The position numbers and the translations under genes are program-made. Source: Geminocystis sp. M7585_C2015_104 (GTDB lineage Bacteria > Cyanobacteriota > Cyanobacteriia > Cyanobacteriales > Cyanobacteriaceae). Taken from it: a DNA stretch of 45,433 nt. The notes below the pieces were generated by a model, which did no database searches, was not told where the DNA came from, and was given only the letters and a program-made list of their open reading frames with translations. Positions 8,938 to 18,309 of the stretch are shown here, piece after piece. The stretch spans positions 1-45,433 of the forward strand of contig DVEF01000105.1 of NCBI GenBank assembly GCA_015295805.1. Reading direction: 5' to 3'. The first letter of the stretch is position 1, and every line of letters begins with the position of its first letter.

Positions 8938-9725
8938 GTGAAGGAATATAAAAGGCTATTTGAGAACTTTATTTACCTAGCTGCTCTACAAACTGTCAAT
9001 TACATTCTTCCACTTATAACTTTTCCCTACCTTGTCAGGGTTTTGGGAGTAGAAAAATTTGGTTTTCTGTCATTCGCCAACGCCACCATTGGATATTTTC
9101 GGCCCCTCACTGATTAGGGATTTAATTGGTATGCCACTAGGGAAATAGCGATTCACAGGGGGAATAAAGAAAAGCCCCAGTAGATATTCAGTGCTGTGAT
9201 GATTATCAGGCTTAGTTTAATGATTTTAAGCCTAATTTTGCTAACAGTATTAGTTATATTTTTTGAAGGGTTTAGGCAAGACCGGCTGGTGTATTATTTA
9301 ACATCCAGCATGTTGGTGGGTAATGCCTTTTTTCCAGTTTGGTTTTTCCAGGGAATGGAGAGTATAAAGTATATTACATTATTAAACATATCAGCAAGAG
9401 GTATATTCACCATAGCGATATTTGTATATGTGAAGACTCAGGCAGACTATTAGAAGGTGCCACTTTTGAGTGGATTAGGCCTTGTGGCAGCCGCAGTAAT
9501 TAGCCTATATTTCATTGCGGGTGAATTGGGGGTTAGTATCAATTTGGCCTCTGTAAAAGTTATCACCCACCAATTCAAAGGGGGGTTGGCACATATTTGT
9601 TGCCATAATAGCCATTAGCCTTTACACCATCTCAACAACATTTATTCTCGGACTGTTCACAAAAAACATTTTTGTGTGCCATCATTTGGCGGCGGAATGG
9701 CCAACATTCTACAATTTTATTTCAA
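8938..9725 (+). pseudogene. Polysaccharide flippase (Wzx-like) pseudogene
   Basis: One frame from GTG at 8938 encodes the start of a MATE/Wzx-type lipid-linked oligosaccharide flippase: [36 protein letters not shown], and VWFFQGMESIKY. It is interrupted by three in-frame stops, all TAG: 9115-9117 (LTD*GFN, where the family has LTDYGFN), 9181-9183 (PQ*IFSAV) and 9451-9453 (ADY*KVPL). At 9580-9585 a run of six G shifts the frame; with five G it would read FKGGWHIFVAIIAISLYT and continue as good family sequence to FILGLFTKN. The gene then ends at the IS1-like element, and no C-terminal half is found beyond it. A second, intact flippase lies at 15895-17331. Confidence 0.85.
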
Positions 9726-9732
9726 AAAAAAA

Positions 9733-10330
9733 AGTTGCACAGTCCCGAATAAGGGTACTCAGTTTATGAGTTAATGTAATGACAGGGGTGTGTAGGTGTT
9801 CTTACTGCAATTCAGAAAAAGTGGTCAAAAACGGCAGGTGGAGACAGGGTAAGCAAAGGTTTCTCTGCAGAGAATGCGGAAGAATATTGGTTCAAAATTC
9901 CGTCAGAAGACACTACCCAAAACACACCATTGACTTAGCCCTAAAGCTATATACGAAGGACAGGGAAATGTCCGCAATAGCAGGGTCTTTAACGGGCCTG
10001 ATGAGACCGTCAGAAAATGGATAACAAGAGAGGAAATTAGGGCTTTGGGCAGACTCAGGGCAATAGAGAAGATTGTTGTTGGAAGAACATTTAACAGAAT
10101 AGGCGCAGATGAGGTGTGGACACACATAGGCAACAAGGGGAAAAAAATCTGGATATGGACTGCAGTGTTTGACAACAAGTTAAACCCCTTTCATGTAGGT
10201 GGCAGAAAAGAGGAGGATTTTTGGAAGTTGTATTGCTTTGTCCAACATCAAATTGTGAGATAATACCTTTTTGTGAAAAGAGACTGAAAAGATCACAAAC
10301 AGAAATTCGTCAAAAAAAGTAAGATGTTTA
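9733..10330 (+). mobile_element. Degraded IS1-like element
   Basis: The first frame (ATG 9779, to 10024) encodes an InsA-type zinc ribbon: CSYCNSEKVVKNGRW, then FLCRECGRIL, then a helix-turn-helix segment (YPKHTIDLALKLYTKDREMSAIA). A frameshift near 9985-10000 moves the sequence into a frame reading ETVRKWITREEIRALGRLR. The DDE-domain start then follows at 10045-10263 (IGADEVWTHIGNKGKKIWIWTAVF). The rest of the catalytic domain is missing. The left boundary lies near the A-run and GTTGCACAGTCCCGAATAAGG-like sequence at about 9733-9757. I found no matching inverted copy on the right. It disrupts the flippase pseudogene and is not functional. Confidence 0.75.
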
Positions 10331-10349
10331 TTGACTCCTCCATCTTCGG

Positions 10350-10981
10350 TGGACACCAACAAGAGTAAGCCAAAAAGCCAGACAGACCATACACCATAAC
10401 CCGCCCCAAAGCCCTAATCACCCTTGCCATCCTCATTAACTCCGCCCTCAGACTACCCCACAGACAAACTGAAGGCTCCCCCAGACAGCCCTTTCATGGG
10501 CTCAGATATAAAAATACCCAACTTCAGAACAATAGAAAACTTCAGCTTTGACAATCTGCCCGTCAGCACAGAATACTTGCCAGAGGACTTTGTCAATGGT
10601 TCTTGACTCAAGCGGTGTGAAAGCGACAAACAGAGGAGAGTGGCTCAGGAAGAAACACGGCAGGAAAGGAATGAACGGATAAAGATGCAAGTGGCTCTTG
10701 ACATAAAAAACGGTGCTGCAATGGATGTGAAGATAACCGGTCAGAGAACCCACAATAGTCAAGTTGCCATATCATTTCTTGATAAGGCTGTAGTCAAAGC
10801 ACAGGATATGGGATGTAAGGTAGAGAAGGTGATAGCTGATGCTGGACATGATACACTTGAGACATTCAAGTATTTAGGTCAGAGGGGTGTAGAAGCAGTG
10901 ATAAAGGTGAGGAAGGGGGTGGAAGGAGAGGGAGGGATATGGCAGGAGATGGCTGGTAGAGGGTTTCTTTTCAGTATTTAA
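10350..10981 (+). mobile_element. Degraded IS5-like transposase
   Basis: Transposase pieces appear in three frames in order. Near 10395-10490 an N-terminal segment reads ITRPKALITLAILINSALRLPHRQTEG. Near 10505-10570 comes IPNFRTIENFSFDNLPVS. At 10597-10660 comes the first catalytic segment (MVLDSSGVKATNRGEW), and at 10640-10981 the rest of the DDE core (IKMQVALDIKNG, KVEKVIADAGHDTLETFKYL). That is the order of an IS5-family (ISL2/IS903-like) DDE transposase with at least two frameshifts. The conserved C-terminal third and clear terminal repeats are missing. It sits directly behind the IS1-like relic. The G-rich stretch 10982-11141 after it shows no gene. Confidence 0.7.
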
Positions 10982-11141
10982 GAGGTGGTTTGGTGAGTAC
11001 GTGAAATAGGGGTGTGGGTATGGTGGCGGGGTAGGTGGGAGGTTTGTAAGATGGTGGTGCGTGGGTAGGGTTAGTAGGAGGTTAGGGGGTTTTAAATATT
11101 AATGGTGTGATTCTTGGACAAAGCGGGAGTTTTGTGGCAAA

Positions 11142-12236
11142 ATGAGCGAAAAGAACAAATTAGTCTTCAGTTTATTTAGAGATAAACCTAAAGGGGAAAT
11201 CAATATCCCAGCTCTAGGCATAGAAAACTCAAAAATTCCGGCCAAACCCGGAGAGCAGTTTGACACTCACCTCTTTTTACCAGAAGGCGAAGGGAGAAAA
11301 GGGGAAGGTGGCCTAAGAACAAAGGGTTTTTTCAAGTTTAGCTATAAGCTGGTTGACGGGGCCTGGCATATTTGTAATTTTGACGGCCATCCAGTAATGC
11401 CTGCACCTACTAATATACAGGGGCAAATTGAAGAGTATGTTGAGTCCATAGACCAGGGGATTGACAGTTCAAGGCAAAAAATTACAGAGCTTCCCTTAAT
11501 TACAGTTATCACCGTGGTTTTAAATAAGGAGAAATTCCTTGAAGAAACCATCCAGAGTGTAATTGCTCAGACCTACCCCAATGTGGAGTATCTAATCATA
11601 GACGGTGGTAGTACTGACGGAACACTAGATATTATAAGAAGGTATGGGGAATACATTGACTACTGGGTAAGTGAGAAGGATGGGGGAATTTATGATGCAA
11701 TGAATAAGGGCATAAATGTGGCTAGTGGGGAATGGATAAATTTCATGAATGGGGGGGATAGTTTTTTCCAAGAGAAGGTGTTGGAGAAAGTCTTTACCAA
11801 TCATTGGAAGGACGTAGATGTAATTTACGGGAACCATCAGGTTGTATACCCCGGTCGGAGGAGAATAGTAAAAGCGGGGGAAATCAAACATATTTGGAAA
11901 GGCTCTCAATTTTGTCACCAGAGTGCGTTTGTCCGCAAAAAAGCCTACAAGGTCTATGGTTTCAACACCTCCAGGGACATTGCGGCCGATTTTGAATTCT
12001 TTTATACCCTTTACAAGAAGAACATGAACTTCAAATATATAGACCTGGTAATAGCTAATTACCCGGCTGGTGGACTTTCTGACGTCAGGAGGATAAAAAC
12101 TCTTCTTGAGTGGTGGAGTGTTGTTGGCAAAAATGGGAACACCAATCTATATTATACTGTGCGCATCATCACCGAATTATTAAAGCTGTGGCTCAAAACC
12201 ACCATGAGAAAAATGAAAAGCCTTTTTAGGGTCTAA
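11142..12236 (+). CDS. Family 2 glycosyltransferase with unusual N-terminal extension
   Basis: A 364-residue protein. From about residue 120 it is a GT-A fold family 2 glycosyltransferase of the WcaE/WfgS-like group: ITVITVVLNKEKFLEETIQSV, the nucleotide-sugar segment YLIIDGGSTDGT, SEKDGGIYDAMNKGI, and FMNGGDSF in place of the usual DxD. Residues 1-115 are an additional soluble domain (KGEINIPALGIENS, GFFKFSYKLVDGAWHICNFDG) that I do not recognise and that most GT2 enzymes of this group lack. It is the first intact gene of the polysaccharide locus and probably adds a sugar to the lipid-linked repeat unit. The C-terminus is basic (LWLKTTMRKMKSLFR) and may attach to the membrane. Confidence 0.85.
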   Translation: MSEKNKLVFSLFRDKPKGEINIPALGIENSKIPAKPGEQFDTHLFLPEGEGRKGEGGLRTKGFFKFSYKLVDGAWHICNFDGHPVMPAPTNIQGQIEEYVESIDQGIDSSRQKITELPLITVITVVLNKEKFLEETIQSVIAQTYPNVEYLIIDGGSTDGTLDIIRRYGEYIDYWVSEKDGGIYDAMNKGINVASGEWINFMNGGDSFFQEKVLEKVFTNHWKDVDVIYGNHQVVYPGRRRIVKAGEIKHIWKGSQFCHQSAFVRKKAYKVYGFNTSRDIAADFEFFYTLYKKNMNFKYIDLVIANYPAGGLSDVRRIKTLLEWWSVVGKNGNTNLYYTVRIITELLKLWLKTTMRKMKSLFRV

Positions 12237-12323
12237 GATTGATGGGTCTTCTTTGTAGGCCCATGGAATTTTACTTGTTTTCGACTTTTTTTTTCAACGG
12301 ACAAAAACCGCTCCCTTAATACC

Positions 12324-13499
12324 ATGTGCCACGACAAGCCTTTTCGAATAAGTGCCACTATACAAAAACTTATACTGGTTGTAATTTTCCTTACCCCAGT
12401 ATTTAGCATTTACGAGTCTTTGGCTCTGATTTTTGGCGGTTTAGTCGATAACTCTACAGCCCTCACGCCGACATATATAAAAATCATAAAGGACATTGTT
12501 TTCATACTGTTGGGTCTTGGTGGCTTTGTGGGAATTTTGAGGAGAAACCGGGTCAACAGGTACGGTTTAATGGGCTTGCTATATTTTCTGCTAGTGGTTT
12601 TCACGGCACTTGCCTACAGTAATAACTTTCTGATTTTCTTGGCGGGTCTGAGGTGGACTTTCCCAGTCTTATTGATAACCTTCTTGATTCCCTACATCAC
12701 CAAGGATTTTCTGGTTAAAATCGCCAACATGCTATTTGGGTTATTCCTTCTGCATTTTTTATTTCAGATAATACAATTGTTCTTTGCCCAAGGCTGGTTT
12801 GGCCGAAATGCACTTGGTTTGTCCCTAAGAAACCCCGGAATATTTTTTATCCCTAGCACTGCAGCTTTTTTTACCATATGTGTGCTCTTTTTTACAATGT
12901 TTTACCAGCCAAATAGGGTTTTGAGAAGGTTTATTTTTTGGCTTTCCCCATTAAGTATATTTCTCACAGCATCAGGCAGTGGTGTCGTTGTTTACCCCGT
13001 GATTATGACAATATATCTTGTAAGTAAAAAGTTTTTTAAATTACTCCCCATTGTAGTTGTCATTCTGTTATTTTTGGCTGGACATACAGTCCAAGATATT
13101 ACGGGACGAGATAAGGTGCTTGAAGGCTCTTTTGCCACAAGAATTGAAATATTTGTTGAACTAATTAAACAGGCTAGTCTTATCAGTCAAAATTTTGGGT
13201 ACGGGACAAATACAGGAGTACTTTTGGCAAATCAACTTGGTTTAGATCTGGGGGCTGTAATCACTGATTCAACCTATGCCTCGATAATTGCCAATCTGGG
13301 TCTATTAGGTCTTATAATAACTCTGGTCATAGTTCTGATATTTGCAACCATTGCCTGGTTGAACAAGGATAAAGAAAAACTGGTATTTGTGGCTATTTTT
13401 GGTTTGTTTTCTGCTACTACGAACATTGTGGAGGCCTTTCCCATGAATTTATTGTTTTCCATACTTGTGGCTTACTATCTAAAAAACTCCAAGAGTTGA
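12324..13499 (+). CDS. Wzy-like O-antigen/exopolysaccharide polymerase
   Basis: A 391-residue protein with about ten hydrophobic segments from residue 15 to the end (IQKLILVVIFLTPVFSIY, IVFILLGLGGFVGIL, GLMGLLYFLLVVFTALAY and others). A longer polar loop at about 255-310 contains GHTVQDITGRDKVLEGSFATR and NFGYGTNTGVLL, and the protein ends in short helices. This topology and the neighbours (flippase, glycosyltransferases) indicate an O-antigen ligase/polymerase-superfamily protein that joins lipid-linked repeat units on the periplasmic side. Sequence similarity in this family is low, so polymerase is inferred from shape and context. The next gene starts 3 bp after its stop. Confidence 0.75.
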   Translation: MCHDKPFRISATIQKLILVVIFLTPVFSIYESLALIFGGLVDNSTALTPTYIKIIKDIVFILLGLGGFVGILRRNRVNRYGLMGLLYFLLVVFTALAYSNNFLIFLAGLRWTFPVLLITFLIPYITKDFLVKIANMLFGLFLLHFLFQIIQLFFAQGWFGRNALGLSLRNPGIFFIPSTAAFFTICVLFFTMFYQPNRVLRRFIFWLSPLSIFLTASGSGVVVYPVIMTIYLVSKKFFKLLPIVVVILLFLAGHTVQDITGRDKVLEGSFATRIEIFVELIKQASLISQNFGYGTNTGVLLANQLGLDLGAVITDSTYASIIANLGLLGLIITLVIVLIFATIAWLNKDKEKLVFVAIFGLFSATTNIVEAFPMNLLFSILVAYYLKNSKS

Positions 13500-13502
13500 G
13501 CA

Positions 13503-14663
13503 ATGAAAATACTAATAGTGCACAACAAATACCAATCCAAAAACATTGGTGGGGAGGACATAGTTTATAAAAACGAATTAGAATCCCTGCGAAAAAAATT
13601 GGGGGAAAAAAATGTCCTGTCATATGAGGTTTCAAATGACGATGTAAACCAATTTAAATTGCTCTTTGAGATATGGTTTTCATGGGAACACTATAAGAAC
13701 ATAAGGAGGATGGTAGAAGAAAACAGGATAAACATAGTTCATGTCCATAATTTCTTTCCAATGCTCACCCCCAGTGTTTTTAAAGCAGCAAAAGAAGGGG
13801 GTGCAAAGGTGATTCACACCCTACACAACTATCGTCTGTGGTGCATATCAGGAATCCTTTACAGGGACGGTTATGGCACATGTGAGGTGTGCACTAAGAA
13901 TAAGTTTTCCCTAGCGGGCATTCTCAACAGGTGCTATCGTAATTCGCTGCTTCAAAGTATTGCGGCTCAATTGGCATTTTGGTTCTATAAGGTCACTGGA
14001 GTCTTTGATAGTGTCGACTATTTCTTTGTTCTCACAGACTTCCAAAAAGAAAAAGTAAAATCCCTTGGAATCAGTGAAAACAGGATTATAGCGAAACCAA
14101 ACAGTTTAAGGATACCACTCGAGCTCCAAAAACAAAAAGAGAAGCAGGGCTATATTTATGTAGGCAGACTTGAAGAGTCAAAGGGTATTTATGAACTTTT
14201 GAAAGTTTGGAGTAGACTTGACAGACGATTCGTTTTAACTGTCATAGGTGGTGGAAAACTGGAGAGGGAACTGAAAAACAAGTTTATGGGATGCGACAAT
14301 GTCATTTTTAAAGGAGTATGTACTAGGGAAGAAACTTTAGAGAACATGGCCAAGTCGAAATACCTGATCCAACCGTCTTTATGGTATGAGACTTTCGGAC
14401 TCACCATAATAGAAGCTATGAGTGTTGGCACCCCAGTTATAGGTTTCGATATAGGCACGCGAAAAGACTTCATCAAAAATGGTGTTAATGGCTTTCTCTG
14501 TACTCCTTCCACTTTTGAGGAAACCATTAGGATGTCCCTCGAATATCCCGAATATGATACTTTAAGTCAAAATGCCATGAAGACCGCAAAACTCTACCAT
14601 GACGACTATATCATAGAACAACAAATAGAGGCTTATAAAAAAATTTTGGAGGAAAGGATTTGA
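13503..14663 (+). CDS. Family 4 glycosyltransferase
   Basis: A 386-residue GT-B enzyme. N-terminal half: MKILIVHNKYQSKNIGGEDIVYKNE with the glycine-rich acceptor loop, then VHVHNFFPMLTPSV and HTLHNYRLWC. C-terminal donor domain: GYIYVGRLEESKGIYELLK, and the EX7E block PSLWYETFGLTIIEAMSVGTPVIGF followed by KDFIKNGVNGFLC. A cysteine pair (CEVCTKNKF, about residues 122-130) lies between the halves, as in some GT4 enzymes of capsule loci. It is retaining by family. The specific sugar cannot be read from the sequence. Translation is probably coupled to its neighbours: it starts 3 bp after the Wzy-like gene and its stop overlaps the next start. Confidence 0.87.
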   Translation: MKILIVHNKYQSKNIGGEDIVYKNELESLRKKLGEKNVLSYEVSNDDVNQFKLLFEIWFSWEHYKNIRRMVEENRINIVHVHNFFPMLTPSVFKAAKEGGAKVIHTLHNYRLWCISGILYRDGYGTCEVCTKNKFSLAGILNRCYRNSLLQSIAAQLAFWFYKVTGVFDSVDYFFVLTDFQKEKVKSLGISENRIIAKPNSLRIPLELQKQKEKQGYIYVGRLEESKGIYELLKVWSRLDRRFVLTVIGGGKLERELKNKFMGCDNVIFKGVCTREETLENMAKSKYLIQPSLWYETFGLTIIEAMSVGTPVIGFDIGTRKDFIKNGVNGFLCTPSTFEETIRMSLEYPEYDTLSQNAMKTAKLYHDDYIIEQQIEAYKKILEERI

Positions 14664-15421
14664 AGATATCTGTGATTACGGTGGTTCGCAATAGAAAAGA
14701 CACCATCAAAGACGCCATAGAATCTGTCTTGTCTCAAACACATCAAGACACAGAGTATATTGTAGTGGACGGTGCCAGTGATGATGGAACCACTGAGATA
14801 ATAAGGCAGTATCAGGACAAAATAAGTAAGTTCATATCCGAACCGGACAAAGGCATTTACGATGCCATGAACAAGGGAATAAAACTGGCCACGGGGGATG
14901 TTATAGGGATTTTAAACGGCGATGATTTGTATGCTAGTGATGACATTTTAGAAACCGTGGCCAAGGAATTTATGGGCAAAAATATAGATTGTCTTTACGG
15001 AGATCTGGTATATGTGGATACAAAGGATACTTCCAAGGTAATAAGGTATTGGAAGTCTAGTAGTTTTACAGAGGGACTTTTCAAAAAGGGATGGCATCCA
15101 CCACACCCCACATTTTTTGCCCGACGTAGGTATTATGAAGAATATGGGTATTTCAATCTTGACCTCAAAATAGCAGCCGATTATGAGTTGATGCTTAGAT
15201 TTCTGGAGCGCCACAAATTAAATTCAGTATATTTACCAAGAGTTATGGTGAAGATGAGGATTGGGGGAGAGAGCAACAAGAGCATTAAAAACATCATTAG
15301 GGCCAACATTGAGTGCTACAAGGCCTGGAAGATAAACAAAATGAATGTATCACCCCTAATGGTTATAAGAAAACCACTGAGTAAAGTGATGCAATTGGCC
15401 ACGGCGAAGGTGCCAATTTGA
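14660..15421 (+). CDS. Family 2 glycosyltransferase (WcaE-like)
   Basis: A 253-residue GT-A enzyme. Landmarks: MKISVITVVRNRKDTIKDAIESV, YIVVDGASDDGTTEII, SEPDKGIYDAMNKGIKLATGD, ILNGDDLYASD (the DxD-like metal site) and WHPPHPTFFARRRYY with IAADYELMLRFL. It resembles the catalytic part of the GT2 at 11142 without the N-terminal extension. The TTG start at 14660 overlaps the TGA of the preceding GT4 by 4 bp, a classic coupled pair, with GGAGG in the preceding codons as ribosome site. It is probably a repeat-unit glycosyltransferase, inverting by family, sugar unknown. Confidence 0.87.
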   Translation: MKISVITVVRNRKDTIKDAIESVLSQTHQDTEYIVVDGASDDGTTEIIRQYQDKISKFISEPDKGIYDAMNKGIKLATGDVIGILNGDDLYASDDILETVAKEFMGKNIDCLYGDLVYVDTKDTSKVIRYWKSSSFTEGLFKKGWHPPHPTFFARRRYYEEYGYFNLDLKIAADYELMLRFLERHKLNSVYLPRVMVKMRIGGESNKSIKNIIRANIECYKAWKINKMNVSPLMVIRKPLSKVMQLATAKVPI

Positions 15422-15894
15422 CCGTTGCGGGGCACTGCCCCCCTACCAAAGGTTCTGAAGCTTCCCAAATGCGGGGATTGAGGAGTGGGTGTTTTGGGAG
15501 TCTTTGTAAACCAGTATAGGTCACATGTTCCACAACAAAAGTGCCCCCGGGCTCTCGAGTCCGACAACCAACTCTAATCACAAGGGTGGTCCTTTTGTTC
15601 CTTTTCCACTAAAAGGGAAACAGGTAAGCTTGTTTAACCTAACCCCTCCCAATGGTGGAAGGACTGGTTTAGGTAATACAAACGAGCCTCATCACTGCCT
15701 TAAACTCACACAACAGTCCCTAGTATCCCCTTTTAACACTTTGCCGGTGGCAGTCACAAAGTCTATCTGCTCAACAGTTCCCTACCATTTTTCCAAATCA
15801 AGACCAGGAGCACTAGAAGTAACGAGGTTTGGCATAATTTGAGAGGGGCATCGAGGGGGGCGGGGGGCACATTCAAAAAGCAATATGGAAACAT
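15422..15894. other. 473-bp gap inside the polysaccharide locus
   Basis: No convincing gene. A 105-codon plus-strand frame (15525-15842) is low-complexity Pro/Thr/Ser/Gly and unlike any family. A short hairpin CCTTTT/AAAAGG lies near 15600-15616. Composition is richer in G and C runs than the flanking genes. It may be a scar of a lost gene and probably carries the promoter of the flippase gene. Confidence 0.4.
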
Positions 15895-17331
15895 ATGCAA
15901 CATAAATCATTAATTCAAGTAAACAAGACGGGGACTGCAGCCACTGCTATGAACCTAATCCACCGAATCAAATCTAATCTCAATGATGAGCACTTCGGAG
16001 AGGTACTGAAGGGGAGCATTTATACTCTCCTTGGCCGTGGCACAGGGGCAATACTTGCTCTGCTGCTTCAGCTACTAATTATAAGACAATATGGTGCCGA
16101 AGTGCTGGGGGTAACAGAACTTGTAAACTCCTTTTTGAACCTCATAGTGACACTGCCCCTTTTGGGCAATCATATAGCTATCTTAAGATTTATCCCCGAA
16201 TACATAGGTAACAACTGCCCCCATGTGGCGTTTAAGGTCTATAGAAAACTCCTATATCTTGTAATTGCCCTGTCAGTAATACTCATTCCTCTTGTAATAG
16301 GCAATCCGGACTTTGTTGCAGAAAAGCTCTTCACAAAGCCCCAATATCAGACTTTCCTTCTCCTGGCAGGACTTTTTATCCCCTTCAGGGCTCTCTACGA
16401 GTATACACTTTTCGTCACAAGAGGACTTAGGCTCATTAGAGTCTTTTTTTTTCTACAACCCCTACCAATTGTTGTCAACCTGACCCTCCTCCTCGCCCTA
16501 ACTGTGTTCTACAACGAATATAATCCAATATACTCCCTTCTCCTGGGGTACTTTGTAGCCTCAATGACAGGCATTGTAGTCTCAGAAAGGGAATTCGGAA
16601 AACTAAATAACCAAAAAATACCTAATACCCCCGTGAACTCTTCAGATTCACTTTCGGGCTCAGTTCCCTCAATGACAAGTCTTCTCTCAGTGTCCCTTCC
16701 CATGTTTATAACAAATTCCATGAACCATATAAACAATCAGGCAGGAGTACTGCTTCTGGGAGTTTTGAGTTCCGAAAGGGAGATTGCTTACTATGCAGTG
16801 GCTGCAAAGCTGGCCTCACTCACAAACTTTACACTTATGGCAATAAACTCTATGGTTGCCCCAAAATTCTCAGAACTCTACCACACGGGGAGAATAGACC
16901 AGTTGCAGGAAGTGGTGAGAAAGTCCACTAAACTCACATTCTGGAGTAGTGCACCAGTACTTTTGGGACTACTCTTATTCGGCAGGCTCTTGTTAGAATC
17001 CACCTATGGCAGAGAGTTTTTGTCCTCCTATGTTCCCCTCGTAATTCTCGTGGTGGGACAGTTTGTAAACGCCATGTCGGGGGCAGTTACATTGTTCCTC
17101 AACATGACGGGGAATGAGAGGCTTTCTACTACAATCGTATTCTTTTCATGTGTTATTAACCTAGGCATGTCCTACCTACTGATACCCCCTTGTGGGATTG
17201 TAGGTGCTGCCATGGCGTCATCTTTTAGTGTGATATTCTGGAACCTCTCAATGGTACTCGTAATTAGGACAAATTACAACATACTGTTCATACATAGCCC
17301 CTTTGACAAGCCTTGGGGCGAAAGGCAATAA
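15895..17331 (+). CDS. Wzx-like polysaccharide flippase
   Basis: A 478-residue integral membrane protein of the oligosaccharide flippase (MOP/MATE) superfamily with 12-14 hydrophobic segments. Landmarks are LKGSIYTLLGRGTGAILALLLQ at the first helix, LLIIRQYGAEVLGVTELVNS after it, MFITNSMNHINNQAGVLLLG opening the second half, and PVLLGLLLFGRLLLESTYG plus NMTGNERLSTTIVFFSCVINLGM near the end. It would move lipid-linked repeat units to the periplasmic face for the Wzy-like polymerase. The start at 15895 could instead be the in-frame Met 19 codons on (MNLIHRIKS). It is not closely similar to the dead flippase at 8938, so it does not look like a duplicate of it. Confidence 0.87.
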   Translation: MQHKSLIQVNKTGTAATAMNLIHRIKSNLNDEHFGEVLKGSIYTLLGRGTGAILALLLQLLIIRQYGAEVLGVTELVNSFLNLIVTLPLLGNHIAILRFIPEYIGNNCPHVAFKVYRKLLYLVIALSVILIPLVIGNPDFVAEKLFTKPQYQTFLLLAGLFIPFRALYEYTLFVTRGLRLIRVFFFLQPLPIVVNLTLLLALTVFYNEYNPIYSLLLGYFVASMTGIVVSEREFGKLNNQKIPNTPVNSSDSLSGSVPSMTSLLSVSLPMFITNSMNHINNQAGVLLLGVLSSEREIAYYAVAAKLASLTNFTLMAINSMVAPKFSELYHTGRIDQLQEVVRKSTKLTFWSSAPVLLGLLLFGRLLLESTYGREFLSSYVPLVILVVGQFVNAMSGAVTLFLNMTGNERLSTTIVFFSCVINLGMSYLLIPPCGIVGAAMASSFSVIFWNLSMVLVIRTNYNILFIHSPFDKPWGERQ

Positions 17332-17379
17332 TGTGCTGTACCATGAGTGTTGGCTAACTAGAATGCCAGAGGTGAGTAA

Positions 17380-18249
17380 GTGAGAAAACCAAATTTTTTT
17401 ATAATAGGGGCTCCCAAGTGCGGCACGGGCTCTTTGGCCTCATGGCTGGCCGGACACCCCAATGTTTACATGTCCCCAGTAAAGGAACCAAACTGTTTTA
17501 ATACAGACCAGAATGCTAGAGTGCGATTCCAGGGGGAGGAATATGAAGCTCTGTTCAGAAGAGCAAACTCGTCCCACTTGGCGGTGGGCGAGGCTTCTGT
17601 ATGGTATTTGGCATCGGAGGTGGCAGTACCCAAAATTTTGGAGTATGCCGACTGTCCCAAATTCATTGTCATGGTAAGAAACCCTGTAGAAATGGCCTAT
17701 TCGCTACACGATCACATGCTGTATTACGGTATAGAGAATGAAAAGGACTTTGGAAAAGCCTGGCAGCTTCAAAAGGAGAGGGCAAGGGGCAGGAATATAC
17801 CAAGGGGCTGTTTTGAGCCTAAACATTTTCAGTATGGCTGGGCATGTAGTCTGGGGCACCACATAGAGCGACTTCTGTCTTTTGTCGAGAGAAAGCAGGT
17901 TCATTTTGTTTTCCTTGACGACATTAGGAAAGATGCCAGGTCAGAGTACTTAAAGGTATTAAACTTCCTTGGGCTAGAAGACGATGGTAGAACCGAATTC
18001 CCCGCCAAAAACACTGCCAAAGAGCATCGTTTACAGTTCATTGCACCAATTTTAAGATGGGGTGCTACTTTTAAGAAACGTATCGGCATCTATAAAAGTT
18101 TAGGCATTGTAAAACTGAATACAAGATACCGCCAGAGGCCCCCCATGGACAACCAACTCCGAGCCGAACTGGTCCAGTATTTTAGGGAGGACATTAGATT
18201 AATGGAAAGACTGTTGAACAGAGACCTGAGTGACTGGTTGAGGACATAG
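17380..18249 (+). CDS. PAPS-dependent sulfotransferase
   Basis: A 289-residue soluble P-loop protein of the carbohydrate/heparan-type sulfotransferase family, which transfers sulfate from PAPS to sugar hydroxyls. The 5'-phosphosulfate-binding loop is NFFIIGAPKCGTGSLASWL (residues 5-23, with K13 and T16-S18). The 3'-phosphate-binding segment is VMVRNPVEMAYSLH with R100 and S108. A substrate-side strand, MSPVKEPNCF, follows the PSB loop as usual in the family. The start is GTG at 17380, 48 bp after the flippase stop. Its place inside a Wzx/Wzy-type locus suggests that the repeat unit or finished chain is sulfated in the cytoplasm. Confidence 0.88.
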   Translation: MRKPNFFIIGAPKCGTGSLASWLAGHPNVYMSPVKEPNCFNTDQNARVRFQGEEYEALFRRANSSHLAVGEASVWYLASEVAVPKILEYADCPKFIVMVRNPVEMAYSLHDHMLYYGIENEKDFGKAWQLQKERARGRNIPRGCFEPKHFQYGWACSLGHHIERLLSFVERKQVHFVFLDDIRKDARSEYLKVLNFLGLEDDGRTEFPAKNTAKEHRLQFIAPILRWGATFKKRIGIYKSLGIVKLNTRYRQRPPMDNQLRAELVQYFREDIRLMERLLNRDLSDWLRT

Positions 18250-18309
18250 CGGACTAGAAATTATTTTATACTATAAACCGGGGGTGGGTAGTTCATATCA
18301 AACCGGCCA

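Noticed and set aside
9115..9453. Genome-wide recoding of TAG as a sense codon
   Set aside because: hemH, dnaG, the RHH-like gene and others end with TAG exactly at the family C-terminus, so TAG works as stop here.
15525..15842. 105-codon frame in the gap of the polysaccharide locus
   Set aside because: Low-complexity Pro/Ser/Thr/Gly composition, no recognisable motif or ribosome site.
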